From NCBI GenBank assembly GCA_002749535.1, contig MZZL01000409.1, positions 62,398 through 126,397 of the forward strand: a stretch of DNA of 64,000 bases. The letters are read 5' to 3'. The notes beneath the pieces were generated by a model. That model ran no database searches. It was not told the DNA's origin and saw nothing but the letters and a program-made list of their open reading frames with translations. This document shows positions 32,716 through 45,088 of this stretch, one piece after another; the stretch's first letter is position 1, and every line of letters begins with the position of its first letter. Source of the stretch: Apophysomyces variabilis. Taxonomy: Eukaryota; Mucoromycota; Mucoromycetes; Mucorales; Mucoraceae. The position numbers and the translations under genes were made by a program.

Positions 32716-35700
32716 ATGGCACGATTACAATCGTACCTCAAGTCAGAATACCTTGCTTCACATGCAAGTGCAGAATTTTGTGGTTTCATTAAAAAAATAA
32801 CTGAAGCAAAAAGCAAATCGGTAAAGCTGCTTCTCGTTTCAATATACCGAGCATTTCAACTGACGTTTCCATTGGCACAGGAAGAACATTCCTATATCAC
32901 AGATGAGCTCGAGAATCTGTCAGCCAAAATGGGACTCCCTGATGTATCTCCTGTAAGAACTCATATATGGTTTAACCATTTTTCTATTTCGGTTTCTCAT
33001 ATATCACTTTCTATTATGCGCGCAGACAAAAATGAAAGATTATCTAATTCGGCTGATTCATTGCTTCATACTGGGATATGACGTTGACTTTGGCATTATT
33101 TATGCCATTATGATGACCCAAAGTGGAGAAACTCCAGCTCAAAGACGCGTGGGTAAGAAGGAAGGATAGCAAAAGATCGAGAGCGTGATAGCAGTATGAT
33201 CTAGGATATCTCGTCTGCTCCCTGTTTCTGGAACGCAATCACGAGCTCGGTATCATGCTAATCAACTCTTTGCAAAGGGTTAGTTAAAGAATGATGTTTG
33301 CTTGGTGTGTCTAAAGCAGTGATACAAGGATCTGAAAAGCGAAAATTACTTGGATAAATGTGCCGCTTTAAATGCAATCTGTTATCTTGATCATCCGGAA
33401 ACAGAAGCCAACGTGCTTGGCGCCACGATAGCTGCTATGAACTATCCAAAGTAAGTAATGGTCAATATTTGGTTTCTATTAATTCTTTTTATAACTTGGT
33501 AGGCAAATCGTGCGAAAAAAAGCTGTCTTTGCGCTACTATGGCTCTGGCAGCGATCTGAAGCGTTGCAAGACCGGATCGAGCCACTTCTAAAAGACTCTT
33601 TGAATGACAAGGACCCCAGTGTTGTTTTTGCTGCTCTTTCTGCTTGGAAAGTTATTCTCATTGTAAGTTACGACAGATTGTTGAAAGGAGATAATTCATC
33701 TACGTTGCTTTAGGAACACGGAGATCAATATAAAGGCTTACTTCCACTCTTCATGCAAGTGCATCGGATGATAATGAGCAACCATCTACATCGCTCTTTT
33801 ATGTATCATGGTGTTATGGCGCCATGGGCGCAGATCACTTGTCTTCAGATATATGAAATCTACGTCAAACTTGGCATTGGGTAATATAGTGAGTTATATA
33901 TATTGACGTTGTTAAAAGAGCCCTTTTATGCAGATCACTCGAACAGTTATACCAGCTTACATTGGACTGTTTGTCGGCAGTCGAGCGTAAAGTGGATGCT
34001 GCGTATGGTAACTGTGGTATCAGCCCGAACTTAGTGGATTGACGATGTAAATAGCGATTGTGCTCCAATGCGTTAAATTATTGAGTTCTATGGATGTGTC
34101 GGCGACGAATGAAGATAACCCGTTTCGTGTGCTGGACAGCTTCTTGGCATCACCCAATCATAATATGAAGTACTTGGGCTTGGTTGGCGTTGGGTACGTT
34201 GATAAAGGTCTGTGGACAGAAGATTGGCCCGATCGCTCCTTGATTACGGAAGTTGTGAGTTCGGCTGGGGATGATGATGTCTTGATCAACAAGGTTTTAA
34301 ACGAAGTGTTTGTTTATCTCGTTTTATTAACAAAATCACGGGTTGTTTTAATAGGCATTGGATATCTTGGATAAATCAATGACTGAATCTTTGTTGCGTT
34401 CAATGGGCAGTACAATGCTGTCAGTGTTATCGAACGTCGCGCATACAAAGTCTATAAGCGAAAAGCTTGCTGGGTGGTATATCGATAATATGGTATTATA
34501 TCCTTTTCCTTTATAGTTTTAGCAAAGTGCGAACGGTTATCATCCTTAATCAGCAAACACATACTGCCTAGTAGATGGTTGGTTTATAGACATGATGATC
34601 AGGAGTTTGGCAGCAGCGCGCAAAAACTTAAACAGTGCCTATGTGGAGATTCAGTGCGGCCAACTTAAGCAATGTTACTATCTATATAATCTTTTGCGAA
34701 ATATTTGCTCTGATTAGTTTATCCGTAGTTCTTTTACAGGAAGTTAGCGATACGGTTTTGCGTAAGCAAGCAGTGGATGACTTCTACGAACTTCTGAAGA
34801 AATGCCACACCGATCAATACCATTCATGTCTGCTTCAATTGGCATTTTGGGTAAAGAAAGGTTTCCTCATACTTAAAGCTGAGTTTATCCAAGGTATTGG
34901 GTGACTATACCTATCTATCCTCCGTTGTATCTGACTTGGATGCAATGAGACAATTGCAAAAATGGGTTGCCATCATGGAAGGTAAAACAAGTGTTGCTAA
35001 GTACGTATAACCGATTTTGAGAACTTAGATGAATATCTTCAGGTCTGTGGACTGCAAGCAATCAAACAATGTATGCTGCGGTCCAAGAGTTGGTTACCTG
35101 CATTAAAGAAGATATTGCTGAACTATAGACTATCTCCTGTGCTGGAGAAACAGCAGGTAAAAGATGGATTGACTATTGTTCCGGAAGGGCCGCGTTTGAT
35201 CAACTTACCGTTTTGTTATGAAAGATTGCCCACGAACTCCTCGCTTTAATTGAAGATAGGGAATTTGAAGAGGAACTTGAAGATGTGGACGTATTACCTT
35301 TATCCAAATCACAGTCTGTGTGTATTAAGGATAGGTTAATAGGGTAGAATTAACCCTTCGGATTTTGTAGATATCTGCCAATCCAAACAGGCCATTAGTG
35401 GGCCGTTATTTGGATGAAGATGGTAACTTACCGATGTGTATTACGTACCAGCTAAAGAGGGTGATTTGATATAGATAACCGTCGAGTATACCCTCGTCGA
35501 ACTTTAGAAGGCATAACTGAAGTACACACATACCCGGCAAGAGGTTTAAATGAGCATTCCATGGATGAATCTACGTTGTTCATGAAGACAGATATACCAC
35601 GAAGGACTGAACAAAGCACGCGAAAGTTGACTGCTACCAGTAGCTCGAGATCGTAGGTTCTAATGCTGCTGCTCCTACAGTAGGATTAACCTCATACGGA

Positions 35701-36277
35701 TCTTATGGATAGACATGTTTCACGGCAGAATCTTGGACCTCAAGTATTCACTGCATGAAAGGAAAAGCTGAAACTAAATATTCTTCTTAGACAGTTGGTG
35801 GTTCTAGATCGTTAACGGAAGGGCGAAAGAAACGTGATGAGGTACATGTGTAACCGGACCCGAAGCAAAGTTGCTCATCCCGAATTCCAGGAGTCTATGT
35901 TATCAAGTTTGATCGCGCTTGAGTTAGACGAAGGAATTGAAGATGACAGTTATGCAGAGCAAAATACGATGAGCCGTCTGGATACTAGCACATTTGGCGC
36001 GTTATGGCTTGAGTATAATTATGAACACCGGTTGAAGCTGGGATCCTCTTTCAGGAGTATGGCGCCTAGATCATTGGCTTCACATTTGAGTAAGTCATGG
36101 GGAATTCAAGTTGTGGAAATCATTGGCAATGAGTTAATTGCCTACGTTCCATCGGGTGATTTGGATGAGCCGGTTTTGGTGTACGCAGCGTTTCAGGGGC
36201 GTGTTCCGGAGATCACGATCCGTGCGTCGTCGGATGCGAAATTACAAAACTTTACGCGTGGAATAAATAGGCAATGA
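32716..36277 (+). CDS. AP-4 complex epsilon-like large adaptin
   Basis: AP-4 is a trans-Golgi coat adaptor; epsilon is one of its two large subunits. Secure exons are 32716-32820, 32881-32952, 33026-33152, 33205-33278, 33329-33450, 33503-33662, 33714-33880, 33934-34007, 34055-34293, 34355-34492, 34740-34850, 34894-34981, 35059-35156, 35225-35317 and 35371-35460, plus a last exon from about 35871 to 36277. Adaptin trunk motifs include CGFIKKITEAKSKS, KMKDYLIRLIHC, VGYLVCSLFLERNHEL, VRKKAVFALLWLW, APWAQITCLQIYE and NHNMKYLGLVGVGYV. A C-terminal block (FGALWLEYNYEHRLKLGSSF...) resembles an appendage platform. Joins at 34493-34739 (one piece reads DGWFIDMMIRSL) and 35461-35870 could not be closed in frame, so damage or errors are possible. 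The start could be ATG 32611 instead. Epsilon rather than gamma or alpha is judged from memory. Confidence 0.75.
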
Positions 36278-36463
36278 TATATATAACGCTTTTTATCTTT
36301 TTAAAAGGCCAAAAGAAGAAAAAAAAAGAATCAAAAAAATAAATGGACGTTTATAAAGTCATAATGGATGCGTTTGTGAATTAAACTTGCAAAACGTATT
36401 GGGCGAATAATTCAACCGAAGAAGCATAGGATACCAGTAGGAATTACTATCAGGGAGTTCAAT

Positions 36464-37775
36464 TCATTTCTTTCTGTTTTTACCAGTAGCTCCTTGTTTA
36501 GGTAGCTTTTGCTGCTGACTGAAAGGTGTCATTTGGTACGGCGCTGTATTTGGATACATTCCGTACTGCTGCTGCTGCTGTTGTTGTTGGTTACTAGCGG
36601 CAGCCAATCCGTAAGGGTCAGCAGATGAATGTTGACTAGGAGCAAGGGTTGCATGGACACCAGCAGGCGACTAGTAACAGAAAGTAAGGTTTGTAAAGGG
36701 TGATAGATATGATAATAGAGGAAAAAAGGAAAAGATAACAGTGTGTGTTGGTTTTTTATTCGCAAGGAACAAAAGCCGTTTTTCTTTTGTGGATTTTTGC
36801 ACAAGTTCATGCATAGTTCGCCTTTTTTTTTTCTTTTTGGGTTTCCGAAAATCAGATTGTATGCATCAACAAAGGAAAAAAAACAAAGAAAAGGAAAAGA
36901 AGAGAAGAAAGAGAAAGTAAACAATAAAGAATCGGTTCCAATGATCACGGAAAGTGCAAGAAAGAAGAATGAAGAAGGATCGAGGAAACAAGGGATTGAT
37001 CATTGACTTACCGAGGACGAAGAAGGCACTTGATCTTGTTGTGATAGTTCAGCAGCATCCGGTGCGTTGAGGCAAGCTTGAATCAAATTCTTGCCTTCAG
37101 GTTTAGTTACTATAAGGTAGAATAATAAGTATGAAACAGAAGAGATGGAAATAAGCTTCTTTACCTAAAGGTTGTAATTTCGGTGTTGTAAACGTGTATA
37201 CCAGCCCAGTTTCAGATACTACTAACAACAACACCTGTGTGCCTGTCAACGTACTCAGTTCGTAAGCCTGAAGTTGCATACACCACGTTAACAAAATAAG
37301 AACCATGGACTCTCTCTCTCTTTCTTTTTTCCTTGTTGCTTTTTACGAGGTCACGCACACGCACACATACCTTTTTCATAATACCAGCTTTTCTCTTTGA
37401 GAATGTAATGTGTCTTCTTGTCTTGTCCTCAATGTACTCAATCTTGATTTTGCGTCTACCTGTCCGTTTGGCTGGCTTCTTATCGGAGTCGTCTGACTCT
37501 TCTTCTCCTGCTTCTTGACCGTTATCTATAATCATCATGGGCTGACCAGAGGAGCGTGACGAGGACGACGGGGAGCTAACGGGGACAGCAGCGGAAGAAT
37601 TGTAACGTATTTGCAGAGGAGTTTGTTGTTGTTGCTGCGGCGGTGGGATTTGTTGTCGATGCTGTTCTTCTCGTCTCTGTTGTTGCTGTTGTTGCTGCTG
37701 CTGTTGCTGTTGGACCAGTAGATAGGCTTGCTGAGAGGAGGGAGGAGGAGGATGATAGTAGTTGGATGATTGCAT
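36464..37775 (-). CDS. MCM1: MADS-box transcription factor, SRF/MCM1 type
   Basis: MCM1/SRF factors bind CArG boxes as dimers and recruit partner regulators of mating, cell-cycle and metabolic genes. Exons in gene order are 37775-37371, 37267-37165, 37109-37012 and 36670-36464 (270 residues, phases closed). A Gln/Pro/Ser-rich head includes an 11-13 Gln run and an acidic patch (EAGEEESDDSDKK). The MADS domain follows: KRTGRRKIKIEYIEDKTRRH, then ITFSKRKAGIMKKAYELSTL and QVLLLVVSETGLVYTFTT. The SAM-like extension PKLQPLVTKPEGKNLIQACL is diagnostic of SRF/MCM1 rather than MEF2. The tail is Gln-rich with a basic end. The frame is open upstream of 37775 to 37901, but the hydrophobic extension there looks like untranslated leader. 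It is convergent with the adaptin gene (about 190 bases). Confidence 0.93.
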
Positions 37776-40558
37776 TGTGTAGTGCTTATTATAGAAAAGA
37801 AGCTTTGTTGCTTGATTTGGGATTTTTGCTTCTTTGGTTGGGAAGGAAAGTAAAAAAAAGGGGGAAAAAAAGGAAAGGGGGAAGGATGAGGAGATGAGCA
37901 CCTCATGACCTCCCCTCTCTTTCCCTTCATCCTACTGAAAGATTGCATGACTTTGGGGTGACACACACACACACACACGCGCGCACAACCATCCACACAT
38001 ATTCATTCATTTCATTCATCCACTACAGCCGATCCAACCCCCTTCTTCCCTTTTTGCAATATATTAATCAATAACTTATCTCATGCAATAAGGGAAATAG
38101 AGAGATGGATATAGAGTATCTTCATTATATCTGATTCATTGCTTAGGCTTCCTATAGAATCAAAAAGCACTCCAATTTGGCCTGATTATTTCTGCTATCT
38201 TCCCCGTGTGAAAACGAGTCATTTTTGTCTCACCAACAGAAACTAACTTATCTAGGCTGTCCAATAATCAATCAACGGCTATTCTATGGCCGACTAAGAG
38301 TCGTTTCTCTCTATCTCTCTACTTCCCATCTTTTGACTTTCTCCCTTCTTACCTCTCTCTTTAAGTCGTTTCTTTTCACTTTCCTTCTTTGGACACACGC
38401 CATTTGCATCATTGACTCTGATGATAACGTCAGTGATTGAATTTCCTAGCTGAAAAAGGTGCTATGGCTCGATGCATTCCAAAAAAAAAATACTCTCACC
38501 GGTTTTTATTCCCACCATGAATAAGTGGACGTGTCAACCGATACAGGCCTAACTAAGAGATTAGCCTGACGGGGCTCTAACCATGGTAGCACTTGGAAAA
38601 GGATATGGGAGATACACCTTGGTAGCTTTGTCCATCTCAGTGAAACATGGATTGATTAGTCTATCTACTGCAGGGAGGCTAAACCTCCATTGGGATTTCT
38701 ATAGGTTGAGAAAAGGAAAACGATAGAATTGTGCGATTGTTGCTCACAAGCAAGCTAGTGGTTCACCTCGACAGAGTACAACGTGCGGAGATTGAAATAT
38801 CTTAATTGGGCTAGCTCCGTATAGACTTTTAAAACTGGAGACAAACAAGATTGTTAGCTAACTGTTTCATCAACCAATATATCGTTCATTTTAACCTAAA
38901 CATGAAAACCGTGAAATTGTGTGAAGCAGTTGATTGATCTTGGAACAGACAATCATGCATTAAAGCAAGTCAAAAGTGCATTGATCTCGTTTTACCATAC
39001 CTTTGTGTACCCTTGGTTTTGTACGTCCGATGGAGGAAAACCCCGCATTCACCCTGGTTTCACGTGGAATAGAGAAGTGATAGTTCAATTCTACCTACTT
39101 AATGCTTGCGTCAAGGTGGGGGCACAGTGGTATTTGTATGGCAAAGAAACAACTGTATTGTTTCAGATGTTGGTTGTTATTCATGTATGTTAACGTGATA
39201 GAAAGAAAAATATCATCACTACTCTGGTCCCTGGACATTCAAGATCAAACGGTCTCTATTATAGAACTATAAATGCCAAAAGTGTAAAATAGAGAAGATA
39301 GTGGACAGGTCTAGTGAAACATACAATTTTACCAGCTTGAGGAAATAAAAGAGACGGAGGCAAGGACCAAGAAATCAACAAACTTTTATGTCACACTTGG
39401 CTCTTGCACATCCTAAGAAGCAAAAACCCATCAAGGCAAAAGACCGCCCTCCCAATGCCTGCTATATTTGCTAAGTTCCTTAACTGTTAAGCTTATGCAC
39501 CGCTGGTTCCATCTTTGCTCTGATCTTTTAACATCACAATAGTCGTACGCAACAATTGCTATCTTCAGTTCGCCACCGTATAAGCGTGAAGCAAGCAAAC
39601 GGGTTGCAAAGTAAATGTGTTATTTTGTAGATGTACGAACACGCTTTTGTCTATGGGTGTTACATATATCGCATTGAATCGAATAACATGTCACAACTTA
39701 TGTATTGATAATGTAGTTTAAGATATAAAGACTATGATCGGAAACAGCCATTATATTAAACTATCCTTCTGATTTCCTTTGTAGTTCCACAGTAGTCATC
39801 TGTCTGGTTAAGTGTCAGTCTGGCTTTTGCAATAGTGTCCCGGACGCTTTGAGCAACAATAGAAAAACTATAAGAAAACAAACTGTCGATAGCCGTATGC
39901 CCTATTTCAGTTTCGCATGCCAAATAAGGGACGTCAAAAGCTAAACCTTTTCTCGAGTTAAACCACAGTTTAGGGCAGTAATAACAATTTCGTAAACACA
40001 AAGCTCAGTAATAAAATCGCTCTATAGTATGCTTCTGTGTATAAACGATTCAGGTCAATGCCATTCTGAATTTCCTTCGGCATGTAAATGCCGATCAACT
40101 CGCCATGACAATAGGTGCTATAGCAACTAGCTTCCCCTTGATGCTATGTCTCCGTAGGATAGTACTTTTGGGTTGTTAAAATTAAGCTGCTGCATTGTTA
40201 TTTTATTTCTGGAGGTAGCTACTTCCAAAGGAAGCAATAGGATAACAAACTTGAGAAATGTATAGGCTGTTCAGCCACTCAGTTCCCTTTTCAGTGACGA
40301 TTTTTCTAAGCTGCAGTGATGCTGTATCACACGCTCGTCAAGGGATTCGCAATCAAACGGTTAAGGAACAACTCGAAAAACAACAATTAGAATGACGTTC
40401 AGTCCTACAGTAAAAATAGAATAGAATAAAGGCTCTTTTTGGTTACGTTGTTTTCCATCTGCTTTTGGCCTCTGTCAAACAATCGCTTTATATAAACAAA
40501 CGGTGACAAAGAATGAAACTGGACACTTTTCGACTCTTTTTTTTTCTTCTTTAGACAT
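37776..40558. other. Intergenic, includes MADS promoter and low-complexity DNA
   Basis: About 2.8 kb. An AC/GC dinucleotide array lies at 37961-37987. A protein-like open block at 38921-39120 (plus; GGKPRIHPGFTWNREVIVQF) ends at a possible GTGGGG donor, but no partner exons are found. A minus-strand block 40001-39756 is similarly unsupported. Nothing is called as a gene. Confidence 0.4.
37961..37987. repeat. AC/GC dinucleotide microsatellite
   Basis: ACACAC run of about nine units followed by GCGCGC and GCACA, in the upstream region of the MADS-box gene. Confidence 0.9.
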
Positions 40559-41396
40559 ATGTTCGCGTATCTCGCCACATTCTGTACCTTTTCAGCTCTC
40601 GTGCTCGAGGTCTTCACCTTACTCGGTAATACCTATAATCAACCCTTTTTAAAAGACCTCTATTTTGCGCGTCTCTCCGTGGATGGCATGACTTTCATCG
40701 ATTTTGGTCTATGGTATGGAAAAGAAAATGGCGTGCAAATCAAGATATACACCTACACATATCCACATATATATATCTGTGGCTAGGAATTATTGCGTAG
40801 GAGATCTTTCCAGGGGCATCGTGGAGGAATGCAGTAAACCATTGCCGGCTTATGATTGGAGTGAGTGCGTTTCCATTGCTAAACATACTTTGTTGAAACT
40901 CGGGCATTGATCATTTCTTTTCTATGAATAGCGGAAGCGGTTAGGTTGAATGGGTTGGAAGGACTTGAAAAGACGTTTCTTGCCAATTTTATTTTATATT
41001 GGATTGCATTCGGCCTGACTTTTTTCGCTCTTGTAAGGTCGAACAATAACCAATTCACCAGGAAAGATTGAGTTCTAACATTTGTGATAAAAAAATTAAT
41101 AGATTGTAACCACCATGACACACTTCCGAGCAGGTCCTGACTTCTTGGCATCTTTTGGCACCTTTCTTGCTTTTTTGGTGATGCTGACCGTTTTCATTAT
41201 CATCCTTGTTATATCTCTTCGTGGTATTAATTCCGCAAGAGGCAGTAACAATGATGCCTCTGGTCACCTTGGTGCATCCATGTGGATGACGCTAGGTGCC
41301 ATGATAGGTCTAGCATTTGCCTCTCTTTGGTACTGTTTTACATGTCTTTGCGCACCTGCAAGGCGATTCCGACAAGCCCATGATATAGTCGTATGA
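40559..41396 (+). CDS. SUR7/PalI-family four-span membrane protein
   Basis: SUR7/PalI (claudin-like) proteins sit in plasma-membrane eisosome domains or act in the Rim/Pal pH-signalling complex. Exons are 40559-40713, 40787-40860, 40932-41032 and 41103-41396 (207 residues, phases closed). Membrane segment 1 is at the N-terminus (MFAYLATFCTFSALVLEVFT). A long extracellular loop with two cysteines follows (NYCVGDLSR, VEECSKPLP). Three more segments are FLANFILYWIAFGLTFFALI, FLASFGTFLAFLVMLTVFII and MWMTLGAMIGLAFASLWYC. The loop lacks an obvious W-x-x-W/C claudin signature, so assignment rests on topology and the fourth-segment pattern. The C-terminal tail is short and basic. Confidence 0.75.
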
Positions 41397-43289
41397 TGAA
41401 AGTGCGAATAACAGCAACGGTTTTTCCAGTTATACAAGTGTTATGTCCTCTTGACGGTAATATTACCTGGGTTTGAGAGAAAGCGAGGGTATGAGTGAAA
41501 ATTAAAAAACTTAACAAATGCATGGGGGACAACGGGTATCGCATTTTTGCTTGAATGCAGTGTCCGAACCACAATCTGCATGTCCTTTACCTGATTGCAT
41601 TTAAATTACTGTATTTTCATGGCCCGGACAACCTTATTTCTGATATATAGTTCTAGGCCGGTATTGATGAGACAAAACACGTATATAAGCACCTTGTATG
41701 CAAGCAAGGTTTTTTTTTATTTGAACCAAATTTACAATGTGTTCCTAAGACCAGATGTCAGTTGAAAAAGGAATCCCTATGTACATCAAGAGCAGTTTCT
41801 TACTAAACTTAGAGCATATCATCTGCTTCCGAGAAACACGTTAACTTCCCCACTTTGCTATGAAGTGCTGACAATTTTACTGCTTTCGAGAAGGGCGAGC
41901 ACAAATTAGGAGTGCCATTTGGGTTGTGTGGATGTGAGATTTATAGTTGTCGAACTAACACTCATGTTTGCTTGTATATTTGGGCAGTTACGCCAGCCAC
42001 ATTAAGGCCATACATTCCTAGTAGCATGTCATTGCAAAAGTAAACCTAAGATTTTTTTCTGGTTCTAATCGAAAGCGATGTCTTTAGACCAGTTTTTATT
42101 GTTAGTCAAATGCAGCAGCAAGTTTCTTTTAGGAAACGCTTTGTTTATTTCCGGCAATGAAGCTTTCCAGGCTTAACATGCGTTTCCTTCCGACTGTCTA
42201 TTACTACAACAATAAATAATGTATACTCACTAATCCCTGCAAAGTTTTGTTTGGTAATTTATACACGTTCCCCTTAAGAAAGCTAAATTTTTCTTCGATT
42301 TAGAATTTTGGTAGGAGCGGTTCTGCTATCGGACTTTGCAGAAATTCTCTCTTTAGGCAATTTTGAGTTTTTTCACACCGTTTCTGATCGTTATCACGCT
42401 TTTAATTTATCTTGCGTTTGCTTATCATCTGTCTAAATCGTAAAGGAATGTTCACTATGGTTATTTCTTAGAAGAATGAACATATCGTTCAGATCACTGG
42501 TCGAGAATTTTTCTTAGGCTAAACAATCTAAATCGAAATAGATACGAGCTGTGTCTCGTATTCCACAGTTAAAGACAGAGTTCATTTTAATTTCGGGACT
42601 TCATTATAAACATTAACCAGTAAGGAGTAGTTTTTAGGACCAATGATTAGGTTGCGGGGAGAACGCAGTCTCGAAGCGCAAGAAAAAAGCTTACTGATTT
42701 AAAAGTCCATTTTAGGAAGTTCAAAGACGGTAAAGTAAAGTCGTAATCTCGAGATAGCACAACTGTATTTGATGAGGTACTTTTCCAACGGTGTTCTATC
42801 CAGTAAATGTGCACTACTAAAATATGTGTCGATTTACACTATATGCGTATCCAAGGATTCAGCTAGTATGCTTCATACCTCTCTCAAGAGTAAAGAATAA
42901 TCTAGCTTAATTCAAGGAGAGCTCAACAGCTGTCTGCAACAATAAATAAGTCAGCAACTGTGTTGTATAAGCGAATGGATTCTGTAGCTTACATGTGTAT
43001 ATCTCGTTAACTAAACATCGTGTTTCCTATGAATTTTTTGACCACTCTTGGACCATCAATACTCGCTTTTTGGGTACCTCTTCCATTTATTCTATGGTAG
43101 TACTTGATACTTTTTTGGGATCGATTCCCGCCTTGCTCTTTTAATTCCACTGTGTCAATCTCATTCATATCCCAACTATCACAGGTAAGAAATCTGTATG
43201 TGCAGCCGGCCGAGATTAAAAATCCGCAACTTTAAATTTCCCCGTCATTGGTTCCAGTCATTTTTTTTTGTTCTTTCACTTCACTCAAC
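41397..43289. other. Intergenic, nothing recognised
   Basis: About 1.9 kb of AT-rich sequence. Scanned for exons, tRNA-like arms and repeats; none supported. Confidence 0.45.
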
Positions 43290-44458
43290 ATGACCGTTAC
43301 ATATACCTCTGCGGAGGTAGCCAAACATTGTACAGCCAAATCCTGCTGGGTGATCTGCAACGACAAGGTCTATGATGTTTCCGAATTTATAGTCGATCAT
43401 CCTGGCGGAGATGATTTGATTCTTGACTACGCTGGCAAGGATGTCACCACTGTGATGCAAGATGTCATTGAACACGTTCATTCGGACGCCGCCTATGAAA
43501 TATTGGAGGAATATTGTATTGGCACGGTCGATCATAGCACTGGGGATTCGTCAGAAGTAAAGCTTACGGAGCGTGAGCGACTTCATCGACAGCGTATGCA
43601 GTTGCTGGACGAAGAAGAGGAAAGCAAGACTTACACTAAAGAGGATTTCAAACCAAAGGAGACGGATCTGAATATGGACGTTAAGAAAAACCAGTTTCTG
43701 GATCCCCGGAAAGCGCTTATTCCGCAAATGTATCGTGCAAGATTCACCAAAGAATTTTACCTGGAGCAGGTCCACAAGCCCCGCTACCTTCCTCACCCGG
43801 CCATCTTTTTTGGTCACTGGTTGCTTGAACCACTTACTAAAACTGCCTGGTATATGGTTCCTATACTCTGGCTGCCCTATGTAGGATATCAGCTGATGCA
43901 TTCCTTGTCATTCGGGATGCCCATAGTGACTTTACTTACTTTCGCCTTGGGTATACTTATTTGGACGCTGCTTGAATACGGTCTGCATCGTTTCCTTTTC
44001 CATTTTGACGATTATATGCCTGAACACCATTTGGCATTCCTTATTCACTTCACTTTGCATGGTTTCCATCATTATCTGCCTATGGATAGGTAAACATTTA
44101 CAAGCTTTCGGAATGCGAGCAGTTGCTAAACTTTTTTTCTTTAATGCTTAGGCTGCGTCTGGTCATGCCACCTGCATTGGGCGTTGTCATTGCTTATCCA
44201 TTGGTGAAGTTAGGATATTTCCTGTTCCCTACTTTCGTGGCACATGGGGTGATTGCTGGAGGCGTTTTTGGATACGTCTTGTATGATTGCACACACTATT
44301 ATCTACATCACGCCAAGGTGTTCAAGTTCCATTTCAGGGAAATGAAGAAATACCACATGGCCCATCATTACAAAAACTTTGAAGCCGCCTATGGTATTAC
44401 ATCGAAAATATGGGACTATGTCTTCGGTACTGGTTTCGCCTATGAATCTACTCTGTAA
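43290..44458 (+). CDS. SCS7: Sphingolipid fatty acid 2-hydroxylase with cytochrome b5 domain
   Basis: SCS7/FA2H adds the alpha-hydroxyl to the very-long-chain acyl group of ceramide in the ER. Two exons, 43290-44089 and 44152-44458 (368 residues). The N-terminal cytochrome b5 domain (about residues 1-80) has CNDKVYDVSEFIVDHPGGDD with its haem His in HPGG, and the second haem His in IEHVHSDAA. The hydroxylase domain has the iron-binding histidine boxes HRFLFH, HH and HGFHH, HYYLHH and HMAHHYKN, between hydrophobic segments. Length and order match the family. ATG 43290 is chosen over upstream in-frame codons because b5 similarity begins right after it. Confidence 0.96.
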
Positions 44459-45088
44459 AACGTAATGTAATTTTTATCAACCAGCTACCGCATGGACTTG
44501 CATGTTTCTTTCTTGTCTTTTTCTTTTCTTCTACGATTGTTATTCATCGCTACTTATTATCACACCACTCATCTACCCACTCCCCTTTCTATCTAGACTT
44601 ATTTATGCTATTTTACTACATATCAGAAACATCGCACTGACTTTACCAAGTTTTGCAAGCTGTTTAGTACCGTGCGATAATGTATAGTTTAGAAACCACG
44701 ATAATGAACCTGTTGTCCTTGCTTCCACAATAAATTGTTCAAAATGCTTACAGTCAACAAAAGATCTACCGTTTAGTAATTATTCTCCCACCATGAAGGA
44801 CCATATACCATTGATGCCTATTCCAAGGTTACACATTCGATAGTTTTTCATGTTGACAGGGGAAAGATCCAAAACGCAGATACAACCATTTCATAGCTTA
44901 AAGCATCAAATCATCCATATTCTATCTATAATATGGACCCAAACAAATACAACAAGTAGATCGTGCATTGCCCGATCACTTTCGTTCTTTCTACGTGAAA
45001 AATACAGCGATAAAAACAAGGGACTGTGACTCTTCTCTTTCAGAACCGAAAAGCTCTTACCGATCTCAGTCAGGTATCCACAGGCCTC
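44459..45088. other. Intergenic between SCS7 and ArgRS genes
   Basis: About 630 bases in tandem orientation. A CTTTCAG at 45036-45043 could be the acceptor of a 5' untranslated intron of the ArgRS gene. No other feature. Confidence 0.4.
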
